Below are positions 37,777 to 50,179 of a DNA stretch of 64,000 nt, in pieces. The DNA comes from Meandrina meandrites. Taxonomy: Eukaryota > Cnidaria > Anthozoa > Scleractinia > Meandrinidae. The stretch's first letter is position 1. Each line of letters opens with the position of its first letter. A program made the translations under genes and the position numbers. The DNA lies in NCBI GenBank assembly GCA_963693305.1, contig OY855908.1:26089993-26153992 (forward strand), read 5' to 3'. The notes below the pieces were generated by a model, which was not told where the DNA came from, searched no databases, and saw only the letters and a program-made list of their open reading frames with translations.

Positions 37777-37980
37777 CGTTTTTTCTTTATACTCTGTAAC
37801 TTATTGCAATATTTTTTCCGCTAGGCCCAGCCACTTAGCTCGATTAGCCTTAGCTATTTCTAAGTGACTGTGCTAATTTTTTTTATTGTTTATTTTTTTC
37901 TCTTTGTATGTATTTATCTATTGTAAACATTTCTGGGCACGAATAAAGATTGTTGTTGTTGTTTTTGTTGTTGTTGTTAG
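37777..37980 (+). mobile_element. LINE 3' end with (GTT)n tail next to the Polinton
   Basis: Ends GAATAAAGATTGTTGTTGTT and further GTT units (37,943-37,978), like the tail at 1003-1032. The Polinton lies immediately to its left, so it may have inserted into an old LINE 3' region. Confidence 0.6.
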
Positions 37981-38130
37981 TGTGCAGTTGCCGAAGGTCG
38001 TCCACAAAATGCGACGTTTTTATCGTTTTTCCGAAGTTTTGGAAGGAAGTTTAAATGTAAATGGATAATAAAATTCTCGAGAAGACTAAAAGAAGGACAT
38101 TAGCGGTTTCTTGACTTTAAAAGCTTGAAA

Positions 38131-38454
38131 TTATTGAAAAACGGGTGCACGCTCGTAAACAACTGCAAATTTACCAAGGAAAATTCAATGCGTGCGATTT
38201 TGTTTAAACGTTAAGTTCGATAATGCGTAGGAAAATAATTAGAAACCATTATTTGTGTTAATTTCAGACAGAATTCTACTAAAACAATTAGATTATTGAA
38301 AAACGGGTGCACGCTCGTAAACAACTGCAAATTTACCAAGGAAAATTCAATGCGTTCGATTTTGTTCAAACGTTAAGTTCGATAATGCGTAGGAAAATAA
38401 TTAGAAACCATTATTTGCGTTAATTTCAGTCAGAATTCTACTAAACCAATTAGA
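38131..38454 (+). repeat. 162-bp direct tandem duplication
   Basis: TTATTGAAAAACGGGTGCAC starts copies at 38,131 and 38,293, with only a few differences. A third start at 38,455 diverges after six bases into a palindrome. Confidence 0.9.
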
Positions 38455-38551
38455 TTATTCGCTCTCAATTTCTATGAGGTGATAGTTGATTCGGCCTGCG
38501 GCCTCATCAACTATCACTTCATAGAAATCTCGAGCTCATAATCTAATTGTT
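38448..38551. repeat. ~100-bp palindrome
   Basis: Arms include CAATTAGATTAT, TTTCTATGA and GTGATAGTTGAT, all mirrored, around the centre GGCCTGCGGCC. The outer arm shares AATTAGATTATT with the adjoining 162-bp repeats. Confidence 0.85.
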
Positions 38552-38682
38552 AAATATTGATTGACTGAATCAGTGCAAGTAAACAGGATGGACATGAACT
38601 GAGCTCGCCGTCTCTCAACGCGTTTAATATCCACTGCTACCCACTTACACTATGTTAACTTTCGAGACTGATAACCACTTAC

Positions 38683-39025
38683 CTGCCTCAAAAATTAGAT
38701 TTGCAAGATGCGGCTGAACTTTCTCAAGTGCTTTCACGAAGCTACTAAAGGCTTTATCACCTCTCCTAGGTAATATCCTCAACATGGTTTGGCATTGTTT
38801 CTGCCGAGTCTTCTCCGCATTTATTTCATCTTCGTCTGTGTCACTAAACACGTGATCAGCCGACATTTCCAATAATACTTCTGCCGCGTCCATGTCTTTC
38901 ACCAGCGCCATCCTTACATTTCTCAAGATGTTTCGTTTTTTCTCATCCATTGGCTTATCAGTTGCTTCCCTTTTCAATTTGTTCTTACTTCCAGTCGCCA
39001 TTTTTTCTTCTTGTTTGTGCTGAAC
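38683..39025 (-). CDS. host exon encoding a CARD (death-fold) domain
   Basis: Coding starts at ATG 39,001; the exon is bounded by an acceptor TTTACAG|GTTCAG (39,026/39,025) and a donor GGCAG|GTAAGT (38,683/38,682). The reading frame has the CARD pattern: KKRNILRNVRMALVKDMDAA, then ...AEKTRQKQCQTMLRIL, PRRGDKAFSSFVKALEK and QPHLANLIFEAG. This is close in layout to CRADD/RAIDD, caspase and NLR-type CARDs, which assemble caspase or innate-immune signalling complexes. The 5' UTR is spliced. Later exons must lie at lower coordinates, where the Polinton begins 910 bp away, so it may be in an intron of this gene or beyond its end. Confidence 0.75.
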
Positions 39026-39029
39026 CTGT

Positions 39030-42000
39030 AAATATCATTATCATATATTTATAAGTAGAAGTTCAGCACTGATTTCTCTTTCACGGTACATGAATCACCT
39101 TCTAGACTGGTTGGTTATCGCCATCTTGGAAAAGGTGAAAAGGTGACGAAGAATAAAGTACTGTGTGTTTATAACATGGACAATAAATTTTTACTGAAAA
39201 GACTCAAAAAAGCGCTAAACCCCTGCATCCGAGGGGGAGTAGAAATACTCCTAGTCAAATCACGCTTCGATAACCTGGATAAGTTCGCGCCTGATGGGCC
39301 ACTAGGCTGAAATGCAGAATTTACCTCTACCTTTACTTTCTCGTGTGGAAAGTACACAAACGACGTCATGATTCTCGCCAATTAAAACATTGAAATGGAG
39401 CTGTCCTTTTTTAATAAGAACCAGGGCTTCTAGATTCAGCTTTCATTTCATTTAAATTTGAATGAAGATGGTTTACACACATGACGCAAAAAAATAAGCA
39501 TAAACGCAATCGGGGGTGGAAGCGGAATCACTGGACTTTGGATATTGATGATTCCTGTCTTGTATTATCTCAATGATTCATGATTCATTTATAAATTTTA
39601 TTCGATAGTCATGATTCATTTTTCATTATTTCCGTCCATTTTTTTTGTTTGTTTATTTTTTTTCAAAATAACTTCTTACCAGTTTCTCTTGTTTGCCGAT
39701 TATATAGGGTGGTTGCGCAAGCCATTCTCTAGTACCGGTTCCCTGCTAGCAAAGTCGACTACTTTTCCAAATGGAGACTTTGCTAGTACGGAATTATGCC
39801 AGAGACTGATTTAAAATATTTTCTCTGATTTCTGTCGTCAGATTATTTCTAAAATATTTACTGTGTGTAACAAATCTTATCACAGTCAAGTCGGTAAGGA
39901 ATGAAGATGCGAAGCCAAGGATGCATTCGCATTCGCGTTTTCAGTGTTGTCCTGTAGTGGGTCTGGGGCATGCTCCCCTCCCCCCCCCAAAAAAAAATGT
40001 TAAAAATTAGAAGCTCAGAAATGCTTCTTCCGGCCATTTCTATGATATATTTGTTAAGAAGTCGGTAAACAAGTGTTCAGTCATTAGATATTGAACAATC
40101 AAAATGCGCATTCCATCTTCAGTTAGATGTATGAAAGTAAATTCGTGTTTATTTCTTTGTTTTGTTACGTTTTCTTTTCTTTTCCGTAAAACTTGTTTGC
40201 TAGACAGACGTACTTGGGAAATACATTTATAAACAATAAAGCCGAAAACCACTTGCTATCTACATATGACAGTCAAGAACGCCTGATTGATCAAAGGTAA
40301 CGGCGGATGGAAATGGAGAGCAGGTTTACCATCGGAATGTTACAGCCTTCAATAAAAGGCTTCTTTTATATAGCCTTGAATAAAAGTTTGCTTGGACTCA
40401 CAATTTATGCGGAGTATTAAATAAGGTTTCTGGCATTCTTACCTCACCTCTTGGCTCTAAGCGTGCGTTTAGTCTTGCAGTCATGCGAGTGATGTAAAAG
40501 TGTCAAACGATTTGACGCAGTAACCATGGTAATAACTTCTAAACAATGAAAATAGTGTCAAAAACTGTGATCTGATGAATCATTATAATTCTTTGCAGCT
40601 AACAATCACAAATCAAAAGCACGTTGCATCGAGGCATTTTATGTTTTCACTAAACGATTTGTTGTCAACTAAAGTTTGACACAAGGAGTTTCTATGCTAG
40701 TTTCTATCGATGGAAATACCTCAAAAAATGACTAAATCGTTTCTTTTTTTTTACTTGTTGCTGTAAAACACTATGTGTTTTAAAGAACTGTACTGACCGG
40801 CAAATGATCCCTGGGCCGGAAATGATTCCTGCAAGCCTTAGCTACCGCAGAAAAATAGAATGGTGTGGATTTAAAGAAAGGTCTATGCTTTCTTTTTTTT
40901 TAATTATCCTAAGTGATGAGTAAAGGCAAGAACCTCAGGCATTAAAGCAACTGTACAAGAAGGTAAACATACTACGTGAAATAACCAAATTAACAGTACA
41001 TGCACACGTAACTATATAAATTTGTAACGCAAAAATGAACAGGAATCTTCAAAGATGCCTCTTCTGTGTAATTTATTATTAACCACTACTTGGACTACTT
41101 GCGTCCTTTGCACACACGGGCCTCCATGGAGAAGCGCAAAAGATTTCTTCATTTACACATTTGTAATTTGTTAATTTCTTGTTAAATGAGCAGTATAAAC
41201 AAGAAAAAATGATATAATAAATGCAAAACTGTGGTGTAACAGTATAATTAACTCAAAGCAGGCCGCCCAAGCCTGTCAAGAGCAGCTTGATACGCCACAT
41301 TCGGCGAACAATGCTGAGTGATAATCCCTGACACTGGGTATCATTTTTAAAGTTGGGAGATTTAGATTCAAATCGTTCAAATACTGTAGATATTGCTGGC
41401 GTTACTTATAATAACTGTTGTATTAAATTCGCTGTGGATTATGTAATTTTAAATTCACTTTAAATCCACTGTCCAAATTCGCGAGTTCACACTTTTCCTT
41501 CCGTTATGGGGAGGCTATCATTTCTGGTCCCGGGATCATTAGCGGGCCTGTACAGAACTCCTTCGGGGCTAAAGTATTGTCAGCCTTTGTCGCATGAAGG
41601 AAATTAATTTAAGTGTTTATATGAAAAAAGTGAAATAACATTACAAACAATACAGCAAGGCTGATACTACGTGAATAATAGACTTTGTGAGATACTAACA
41701 CGACTTGTCGAGCTGTCCACAGTTGCAGCGATGCTATATCGGTTCTGGCGTGCGTTTCTCAAAAGACCCGAAAACTTCTCGGGACCGAAAACGGTCCCGT
41801 AAAGCCCCAAAAAAAAGCTTTCAGGTGTTTCTCAAAGCGGAAGAGAATTTCGGGCTCGAGAAAACACGTCATTTTTCTTGAGCTCCCGAAAACCTTACTC
41901 GGGACTGATTTTATCGCCATAAAACTACATCTCCGACGAACCGTTTTTGGAAATAAAGACGGCGAACGCCCTAAACGAAAAGGACATCGGTATAGGACGT

Positions 42001-42080
42001 GAGGGAGAAAGAGATCTGGCATAATTTGATGGTTTCATTAACAAATTTCAAAACAAACTAGGGCGCGCCAAAAAGAACTC
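39030..42080. other. no supported gene; repeat-like sequence
   Basis: 40,480-40,720 is a diverged copy of 44,545-44,760 (CAAACGATTTGAC, TTTGTTGTCAACT...TTTGACACAA). 41,750-41,900 has alternating GGGACCGAAAACGGTCCC phrases. No frame is convincing. Confidence 0.45.
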
Positions 42081-42085
42081 TCACT

Positions 42086-42589
42086 CACAGGCTTCCCAAG
42101 CTCAAAAGTCGTCTTTTTGATGTGTTTTTGAGAGCCCTTCGGCGGCCGACTCTACATACGTGGTGTATGCGACAGCTTGTGTATATAGAGAAATGTATGG
42201 GAAAATCAGGGATTCTCTAAAATCGGGTAAATAACTATCTATTTTGAAATAAAGTTTACCTTCCTCAAATATGTCGCTTACTTGTGTCTTGTGCCGAATT
42301 TGAAGCCATTCCGACGCCATTTAGCGAAGTTACGACTTCGAATAACTTCGCTAAATGGCGTCGGAATGGCTTCAAATTCGGCACAAGACACAAGTAAGCG
42401 ACACATTTGAGATAGGTAAACTTTACTTCAAAATAGATAGTTATTTACCCGATTTTAGAGAATCCCTGATTTTCCCATACATTTCTCTATATACACAAGC
42501 TGTCGCATACACCACGTATGTAGAGTCGGCCGCCGAAGGCCTCCCAAAAACACATCAAAAAGACGACTTTTGAGCTTGGGAAGCCTGTG
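42086..42589. repeat. long inverted duplication with mirrored open frames
   Basis: Two ~245-bp arms face each other around 42,336 (AGCGAAGTTACGACTTCGAATAACTTCGCT spans the centre). Each arm carries a 72-codon frame beginning ATGGCGTCGGAATGGCTTCA (42,102-42,320 minus; 42,355-42,573 plus), with three amino-acid differences. GTAAGC follows CACAA in both, so each may be a short first exon. It could equally be a fold-back element. Confidence 0.8.
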
Positions 42590-43847
42590 TCTCACTTTGC
42601 GAAGAGAACGCCGCGCGATTTACAAAGGTACTTGATGGTCGACTTTCCCGCCTGAAATTGTTTACAGAAACTGCCAAAATTCATTCAGCGTATGAACAAC
42701 AAGTTCACAAAAGTCCTGAGCGACAATGATGGCGAAGAATTCAACCAAACGTAACTTTACTTGACCAAATTTCAAGGCTCAAAAACAAGATTACGAAGGT
42801 CTATTAGCTCGTGCTTCGCGTTAAAATTACAAGTCGAAAATAAAACACAAAAAACTCTTTCAGCACTTACATCAGGCTGCCTTTACGTTCAGTACCTCAT
42901 AGAGGTGAATCAGTGTTAAAAACTACTGAACGTTGCTGGAACTGTACAAATACGCTAGAGATTAAACTTTGCGGGCGATTCATCGAAAAAGTCTTGAATT
43001 TGATGCGTACGTGACGAACCCAACTCAGTGCTGCGGTGTCATTTGCAATTTTTGAACCAATCATAGGCTGGAAAATTGAAGCTCGCGATATTCCTTGCGT
43101 TACATTTCCCGAAAACAAACCGCGAAATCTCTACTTTTTTCACGTGGTATGAGCCTTGATTTATTGTTTTTAATGTTATCCTTTACGGAGGTAGATCAAA
43201 TTTTCCGACGAACGTCTAGTCCCTGCCCCTCATCAAAATCATATAGAGATACTGTCGGGTCTTGTCCCAAGTTTTTCCGCTTCTTCTGTGACACAATTTA
43301 CATTGAACTGCATTTGAGTGTTTAAGGCGACCTTCATGGTAAATTGCAAGGTGTGTTCCTCGAAACGAAAAGTGAGACCCTATTAGGGGTTTTAGGGATA
43401 AGGGATAAGCTTCGATAAGTTCTTCTTAACTGTATTCAAACTGTTACCATGCTATACTGCGAGTAGTTTTTTTTTTTTTTTGGCATCTTCGAAACCAAAC
43501 TTATATTCTTAATCATTGCAAATTTCGTTTATATCCCACCAAAGATAAACGGCACGCAATGCATGCAGAAGTGATGACGTTTCACAAGGGGTCTTAAAGA
43601 ATTTTTGGGAAAATTGACCGAAAATTTTGAAAATGTAAATAAAAGTAGCTGAAACTTCTGTGTTGAATGATTGTTCGACAAAAGTTGCGTTATCTTGCAG
43701 CGAGACATTCGATATATACGGCATACGATACGAGGTCAAACGCTGTCTTGAAATTGTTGAGCACTTTTGCTTCAAAAAAAAATAAAGATTTCTGTTTGCT
43801 AAATCTGATAAAACACATCAAACATAATTTGACACGCACCACGACAT
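42590..43847. other. no supported gene
   Basis: Short frames only, e.g. 42,897-43,118 and 43,509-43,775 on minus, with no recognisable content. Confidence 0.4.
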
Positions 43848-43876
43848 TAAGCGATGACATGATGTCATCGCTTAAA
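43848..43876. repeat. perfect 29-bp palindrome
   Basis: TTAAGCGATGACAT, a central G, then the exact inverse. Could be a short hairpin or factor site; nothing else supports a role. Confidence 0.8.
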
Positions 43877-43920
43877 AAATTTTGTAGACAGTGACAGATT
43901 TCGTTTGGGGGTTTGTCGCA

Positions 43921-44330
43921 GTGAGTATCAAGTGTCTACTTCCTTATTCTCCATCACGATCATAGTATAATATGCTACAAATACCGTTAAAATAACAACA
44001 TTTAGTTCTGATAGAAATCCAACTTGGTCATGAAAATCTGACTTACTTGACTGTCCACCGATGTTTTAAGTACCAACTTAGTTCTCTCCTGGGATTGCCG
44101 ATATTCAAAAGAAAAAATGGCCGCGCAAGCCAGGCACAAACGTGAAAATATGACGATCACTCGCCGGGACTCGAAAGAAAAAGCGACCGCAAACAGTTTA
44201 GGAGAAGCTTAAATTGTTTAGATTCGGAAGTTTAAAGTACGATTATATAAATTAGTAAGGTCTACGGATAGCTAATATACTAAATTCACCTACCTCGTCC
44301 AATTAACGAAATCTTCGTGTGCGTTTACGA
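43921..44330 (+). repeat. dispersed repeat family R1, copy 1
   Basis: Begins GTGAGTATCAAGTGTCTACT and runs through CTGTCCACCGATGTTTTAAG. Related copies at about 45,081, 53,122, 54,495 and 56,513, all in the same orientation. A diverged second family (40.5 and 44.55 kb) follows. Confidence 0.7.
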
Positions 44331-45080
44331 ATTGAAACGGTTTGTGAATTTGGCACAGTCAAGCGTTTTCACTCTCTAACTGTTAATATTTTCCTTATTA
44401 AGAACGCACGGGTCGTTCTTCAGTCTTCTATCCATTGCATCAGGAACGATACAGCTACGCTAAATGCAAATAGTAAATTCTGCGTAATTTTCGCGTGATT
44501 TTTGCCGGGCAGTCACGCGCGACTGACGTTATAATTACACCCTTTTAAAAGTGACATATCAAACGATTTGACACAGTAACCATAGCACTTAGTTCTAAAC
44601 AATTACGCCGATAGTATCAAAAGATCTGAAAAATTCTTTGTGGTTTAGAATAACAAATCAAAAGTGCATTAGATCGAGATACCGAATTTTATGCTTTCTC
44701 TAAACGAATTTGTTGTCAACTGGAATTTGACACAAGCAGTTTACATGCCGCTGTATTTCGAACTTGATAGCGAATATTGATCGAAAGCAATTCGTCAAAG
44801 CGAATAGTAAATGTTGCTTTTACTTTTAATTTGAGGGGTCAGAAAGTGGAACGCAGGAATGTGCATTAGCACAAACACTTCAAATTAACGTTCACAACTC
44901 GTTTTTTTTTATTCATTTTCTTGTTGATCTGGTTAGCTATTTAATATTTTTTTTAAATGGCAGCTTGGAAACCAAACTTGCGTTTTTGATCTTCAGCGCA
45001 ACTTTCGTTGTACCCTAGCAAAGACAAATGCCTCAGGCAGTAATATGACAGGTTCAGCAAAGGGATTTTTCCCTTCAATG

Positions 45081-45590
45081 AGTGTAATATCAAGTGTCTT
45101 CTTCCTCTTTTGGAATCACGAAAAGAGTGATGTCTGACTTATAGCGTTAAGCTACTTTGTTCAGTTACAATAGAAATGTACCTTGTTCATGAAAAACCTC
45201 ACACTAAAACTGACCGTCCACTGACGTTTTTAGTCCCTATTTTTTTTTTCTCCTGGGATACTCGAAGACTCACCTGCTTTGAAACACGACAACCGCCCGT
45301 CGGCTGTCTAAGAGAAAAAGCAGCTGCAAGCAGTTTAGGAAAAGGGCAAATCGTTCAGATTCCGAGAGTTTGAAGTACGCTTAAGTAAACAAGCAAGGCA
45401 TTGGATAGTCACTGTGCAAAAATTCACTTACCTTGTTGCTGGAGTTTTCGTTTGTCCGGTGGCTTGCTATGTTTGGCCGGGTAGGCGACGAAGAATGAGG
45501 GCTTTAAGAAGATCTGGCGAAGAAGAACAAGACCATTTGATTACGAAACAAAACCTATTTTTCTTATACTTGTTTGTCAGTGGGTCACCA
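45081..45590 (+). repeat. dispersed repeat family R1, copy 2
   Basis: Diverged copy: ATATCAAGTGTCTTCTTCCT, GACCGTCCACTGACG and TCAGTGGGTCACCAAATTA. Confidence 0.6.
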
Positions 45591-46900
45591 AATTAATCAT
45601 TTTATAATCTTTGTCAGACGAGTGTTTTGGGAAACAAATGGACTTAATACAACTGTCACTGACCCTTAATTCCCAAGCTCTTTTCAAATTCTTCTTTCTC
45701 TCCATAGAATTCAGGGCTAATTTGATGTCAGCCCTTGTCGTATGAAGGAAATGGCAGTTCTCTGATTAATGTCTTCTCCGTGTAGGCAACAGATAAAGTT
45801 GTTTGATTGAATTTTTAGGTTGTACTTTTTCTCCCACTAGCTACACTGGTCTGTAAAACCAGCTTCACCAGGCCGTCCACCTTTTAATAAAGAATCAAAC
45901 CACAGCAACTAACAGGAGTATGTAGTAGGCTAACCAGAGTGCAGGCTTTTAGCCAGGATTTTGAAAATGGGAGTCCAAATTCTTAGTGGGCCGAAGGCCC
46001 CGTTAACATGGCGCCGCAGGCGTCATGTTTCTAGGGGGGTCTTGGGGCATGCCCCCCCCAGAAAATTTTGAAAAATTAAAGCATCTTAGACGTGATTTCC
46101 GTGATTCTGAGCAGCTTTAAACGTCTTTCAATTAAGCTATTAAACCGCTGTTTTCCTTGATAATTTTACAAAACTATCCTTTCCTCAACTTACCTTGTTT
46201 AACATTGAATTATATTTGGGACAGAAACTCCAGTTGTTATGAACAGTGATTGAAATTGAAGTTGTCAAGCCACGAACTTACACGAAAGAAAAGATATGCG
46301 TGGCTTTGTTGGTCGAACTGCACTCTGGTATACTAGTGCCAGTCTCTCAATCTCAACATCTTTTATTATTTTCATTAATAAAATACAGAACTTCAATTTG
46401 TGATGTGTCATTATTTACATTCATACAATTAGACACCTCAGACTACAATCTGACAGTCAAAATCAATCCAGACCTGTAGTTTAATGATTATGTGAAACAC
46501 GGGAATTCACTTATTGAAATGCCTTTCTCTTCTTTTTAACAGCTGCTTCACATTGCTGGACCTTTTCGAAGGCGGCAAATCTACTACAATTGTAACTGCA
46601 TGCTTACAGAGTGTAAGCCAGTTTAATAAACACCAATAAAAGCCACTTTTCTGTGTCTTCTAATCCTGCTACCGCGGTCCCGATGTGGCCATAATAAGAT
46701 TCAGTAGCACCCGGCAATGTATCCTGGGAACGACTTGGGGAGTCAATATTATTGAACAGCGGCTTTGCTTGTGAAATCGCTTTGCTCAACTTTGATCAGG
46801 AGGGAGCGGTAAACTTAGGCCTGGGTACCAGTGGGCGAATAGGCGCAAAAAAATCGGAGGTGTCCGGCAATCGTGACGTCACAGGTATGCTCTCCCGGGA

Positions 46901-47561
46901 AGTTTAAGGGGGGTGACTCTTAACTACCAATTTTTTTCTAAGGCAGGTTTCTAATTGCTATATTTTGGAAACAAAACATCATGCAGATAAGCTTTTTGCA
47001 CGAGTTTGTTCTATTGACGATTCCTCCAAGAGTTTCAGGTCACGGTCATATTTAGCGCGTCACGTGACCAGAACAGAATAAACCCTAAAACTCAAACAGC
47101 AGATAGATTTTAAAATTGAAATGAGTGTCAATAGATAAAGAACGTCCACATGCGTAATGTGAGGTATCGTTTTTGTAAAATTCGCATTATTATAAGAGTT
47201 ATGGCGTAATAAACACTCATATTTACAGACTTTTATCAGTAGCGTTTCCTTTTCTCGTGTAAACGGTAAAACCATACGTCAGATTATAAAGACGACTACG
47301 TTGTCTCTGATTCGTAAGAGAAATCGGAACTTTACCTCGTTTCCGTGAAGTTTTAGGGATTTTAAATTCTAACGCGCGGTTTGGGACTGGCACTAGTTTT
47401 GCACGCGCAATGATATATTTTTTAAAGCAGGTGTACCCCCAAATAAAATTCACCATTTAGTGTTACAAAAAGCTTCAAAATCGCTCGCTTCATAATACAG
47501 TCTTCAGCAATTCCTTAGCAACTGCTCCAGATCTGTAGTTAAGAGTCTCCCCCCTTAAACT
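46901..47561. mobile_element. TIR element, 661 bp
   Basis: AGTTTAAGGGGGGTGACTCT at the left end and AGTTTAAGGGGGGAGACTCT inverted at the right end, both continuing with TAACTAC. No coding sequence or clear target duplication. Confidence 0.65.
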
Positions 47562-48571
47562 CGTGTAAACAAGTGGTTTACCAAGCAGTGTTTTGAGCGA
47601 TTGTAATCCGCATACAGATCATAACAAAAATCATGAAAGGATCGAAGGCAGGCTGAATCTTACATAAAACAAAGCCTTTTAAGTCCAAATTTGGCTAAAA
47701 TACAAAAGCATCAAGGAATTAAAACAATAAAATTCGTGAACGATCGATAGGAATCGTGCTCAAAATGTTACGATGTTGCGCCATTTCAAGGCCCATATCT
47801 TTGAAACCCAAAGCTGTTCACCACGGAGAGAACGATATGAGGTGGAAAAAATATAAAACTTTAAATGCCCTAAAACATAAAATCGTTAAATAGCTTCCTT
47901 AAAATGATCAGTGACTTTAATCACAGCTCACTGGGGGTAAATTGTGCACATTGCGTGATTGCCGCGAAAAAGAAAATGAAGAAATAGGCACAAAAATAAT
48001 GAAAGCGCTTCTAACGCAAACCCATAAACCAAAATACTGCTTGTTAAGTTAACATTTGCTGCTGTGATTTGCACAGTATTTCTTAACAATCCTTACAACA
48101 ATATATAAAAGGATATACACTTTACTCGGGGAGGAAATTATTGGAGGCTGACGCGAGCTTCCCTCGAAAAAAACTGAATATTTATGATTTACAAAAAGAC
48201 ATCGATCGACTGTATAGACAGACAATTGTTGGTGTTTCACAAGATCAGGAAGAACCTAAAGATCAATATATTGACCTGGTATGTGATTTAACCAATACAA
48301 CTTTTATATAAGATATGGTATACATGTAGGAGATCGATAAACCACCATTATTACCCGTGAAGTGTAGCCGTTTAGTTAACAACGAAATTGTTTCTGGAGT
48401 CAATTGTTCTCAAGTAGCTCCAGAAATAGAAGCACCATTTGCAACTATTAAAAGCTTTTGACATATGGACATGGTTTTTGAGCAAAATTTGTCCTGTTTA
48501 TTTAAAATTGTTCTCACGCTGTTTCCTCGGGCGTCCGCATCGTTCAGGTCACCTCAGCAGCAAACTAAACT
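47562..48571. other. no supported gene
   Basis: AT-rich, with short frames only. Confidence 0.4.
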
Positions 48572-48858
48572 TCAACCATGACAAGTCTGATACGGACATA
48601 TTGAAGGCCTGCCCCAAATAATTAAACAAGATTTAGGTAAACCTTGGTTTAACTTAAATTTGTTCAATTGTTCCAGCCACCACAATGTATTTGCATATTT
48701 TACAGTAAATCCATTCAGAGAAGGTGCATAGTAGCAGATTACCTGCTTATCAAAATATTTACATGTATTGGTCAAGCCACAGCCATACTTGAGACTTTTG
48801 GCCCCAAAAGGTTTGACCCACTTTTTAACTCTTTTCATTCCTTGGCAATCAACAATTC
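48572..48858 (-). CDS. unrecognised coding-like segment
   Basis: A minus frame is open from an acceptor-like ATTACAG|GAATTG (48,858) to a stop at 48,572. It includes GMKRVKKWVKPFGAKSLKYG and CGLTNTCKYFDKQ, then a CAG|GTAATC donor-like site (48,743) after which the frame stays open with VICYYAPSLNGF and LWWLEQL. The composition looks protein-like, but I recognise no family. May be an exon or a transposon relic. Confidence 0.3.
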
Positions 48859-49214
48859 CTGTAATGCAGATAATATTATATCATCCCCAGGGCCTTTCCT
48901 GCATACTACAATGAAAATGTGCATGTTCTCATCATTTTTTGTGCACATTTTCTTTATACCCATTGATATGTTATTCCAAAGGTATTATTGCAATGCAAAC
49001 TAATTCAAAGAAGGATGACCATAAACAAAAAGGAAGGCAAATTGGCCAACCAACTGAAAAAAACCTACAATATCCACATAAAAATGAAAATTAAATTTAC
49101 ATGTAGTATCCTAATCATTGCTGTTGTTTCATACTGAAACAATCCCATTAATCCCAGGGGTGACCCATGGAGTGGGGGTAGGTGGTCGTTCTATCATGTC
49201 CTCACCCAAAAATA

Positions 49215-49219
49215 ATATA

Positions 49220-49294
<75 letters not shown>

Positions 49295-49297
49295 TAT
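49215..49297 (+). repeat. (AAT)n microsatellite
   Basis: About 26 uninterrupted trinucleotides. Poly-Asn and poly-Ile frames here are artefacts. Confidence 0.97.
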
Positions 49298-49915
49298 AAT
49301 TATGATAATAATTATAACTAAAATAATAATATTAACAGAAATTGACCAGACATATATATATTTTTTAATCTTAGGCAGATAAAAATCTTTGTTCTCAGCC
49401 AACCTTGTATTATGTGTAAGCACCCACAAACATAATAATTAAATATTTTTTTCATTGAAGGGAAAACAAGCCCAGGGAGGAAAATGGCAGAAACTTTACA
49501 AACTCAGAAAAAGAGACAAAAATCTTGCAGTGCAACTGAAAATAGTAATTTTTAATACAGAGAGGTTTTACAAGCAAGGGCCACTTTTCTACAGAAGAAA
49601 GGCAAATTAATTTTGTTACATTTTTTTTATTAGAAAAATGCAATAATCCATGAATTTCACAGATAGTAATAATATATTCAAATGTTCAACAACAGATCTT
49701 GGAAGGGAGTGATCCCCTGGAAGATGTCTTTAGATTGTTTGAGCAGCCATCAGTTACAGAACAAATGGGAGAAATTACCTTGGTCAGGTTGCTATACCTG
49801 TGAACTAGCCTTGAATTTGTAAAACCAGGAACTTAACTCCATAAGACATAATTGACAAACATATCAAGTATGTAAAATCAAATTATCTGAACTTTTCCAG
49901 TACATTGTTGATGTA

Positions 49916-49918
<3 letters not shown>

Positions 49919-49979
<61 letters not shown>
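49919..49979 (+). repeat. (GAT)n microsatellite
   Basis: About 20 uninterrupted GAT units. Poly-Met and poly-Ser frames here are artefacts. Confidence 0.97.
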
Positions 49980-50179
49980 TTGAGGGCGATAAGAAACGTA
50001 TCAGGGAAAGGTGCTTGCCAGTTGATTCTCTCTTGCTTTTTATCTGTGATGAAAGCACATTATGGGAATGTTCCCCAGGAATGTCTTGTCCTGTAGGAGG
50101 AGCAGAAGATGGTTAGAATTATTGCATAATATAGTTGAAAGTCTAATGATGTAAATTAATGCAATGTTAATTTGTCCTA

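Noticed and set aside
41759..42022. 87-codon minus-strand frame
   Set aside because: Falls in a repeat of GGGACCGAAAACGGTCCC phrases; no recognisable protein.
49118..50096. Frames rich in Asn, Ile, Ser or Met runs
   Set aside because: Produced by the (AAT)n and (GAT)n microsatellites.
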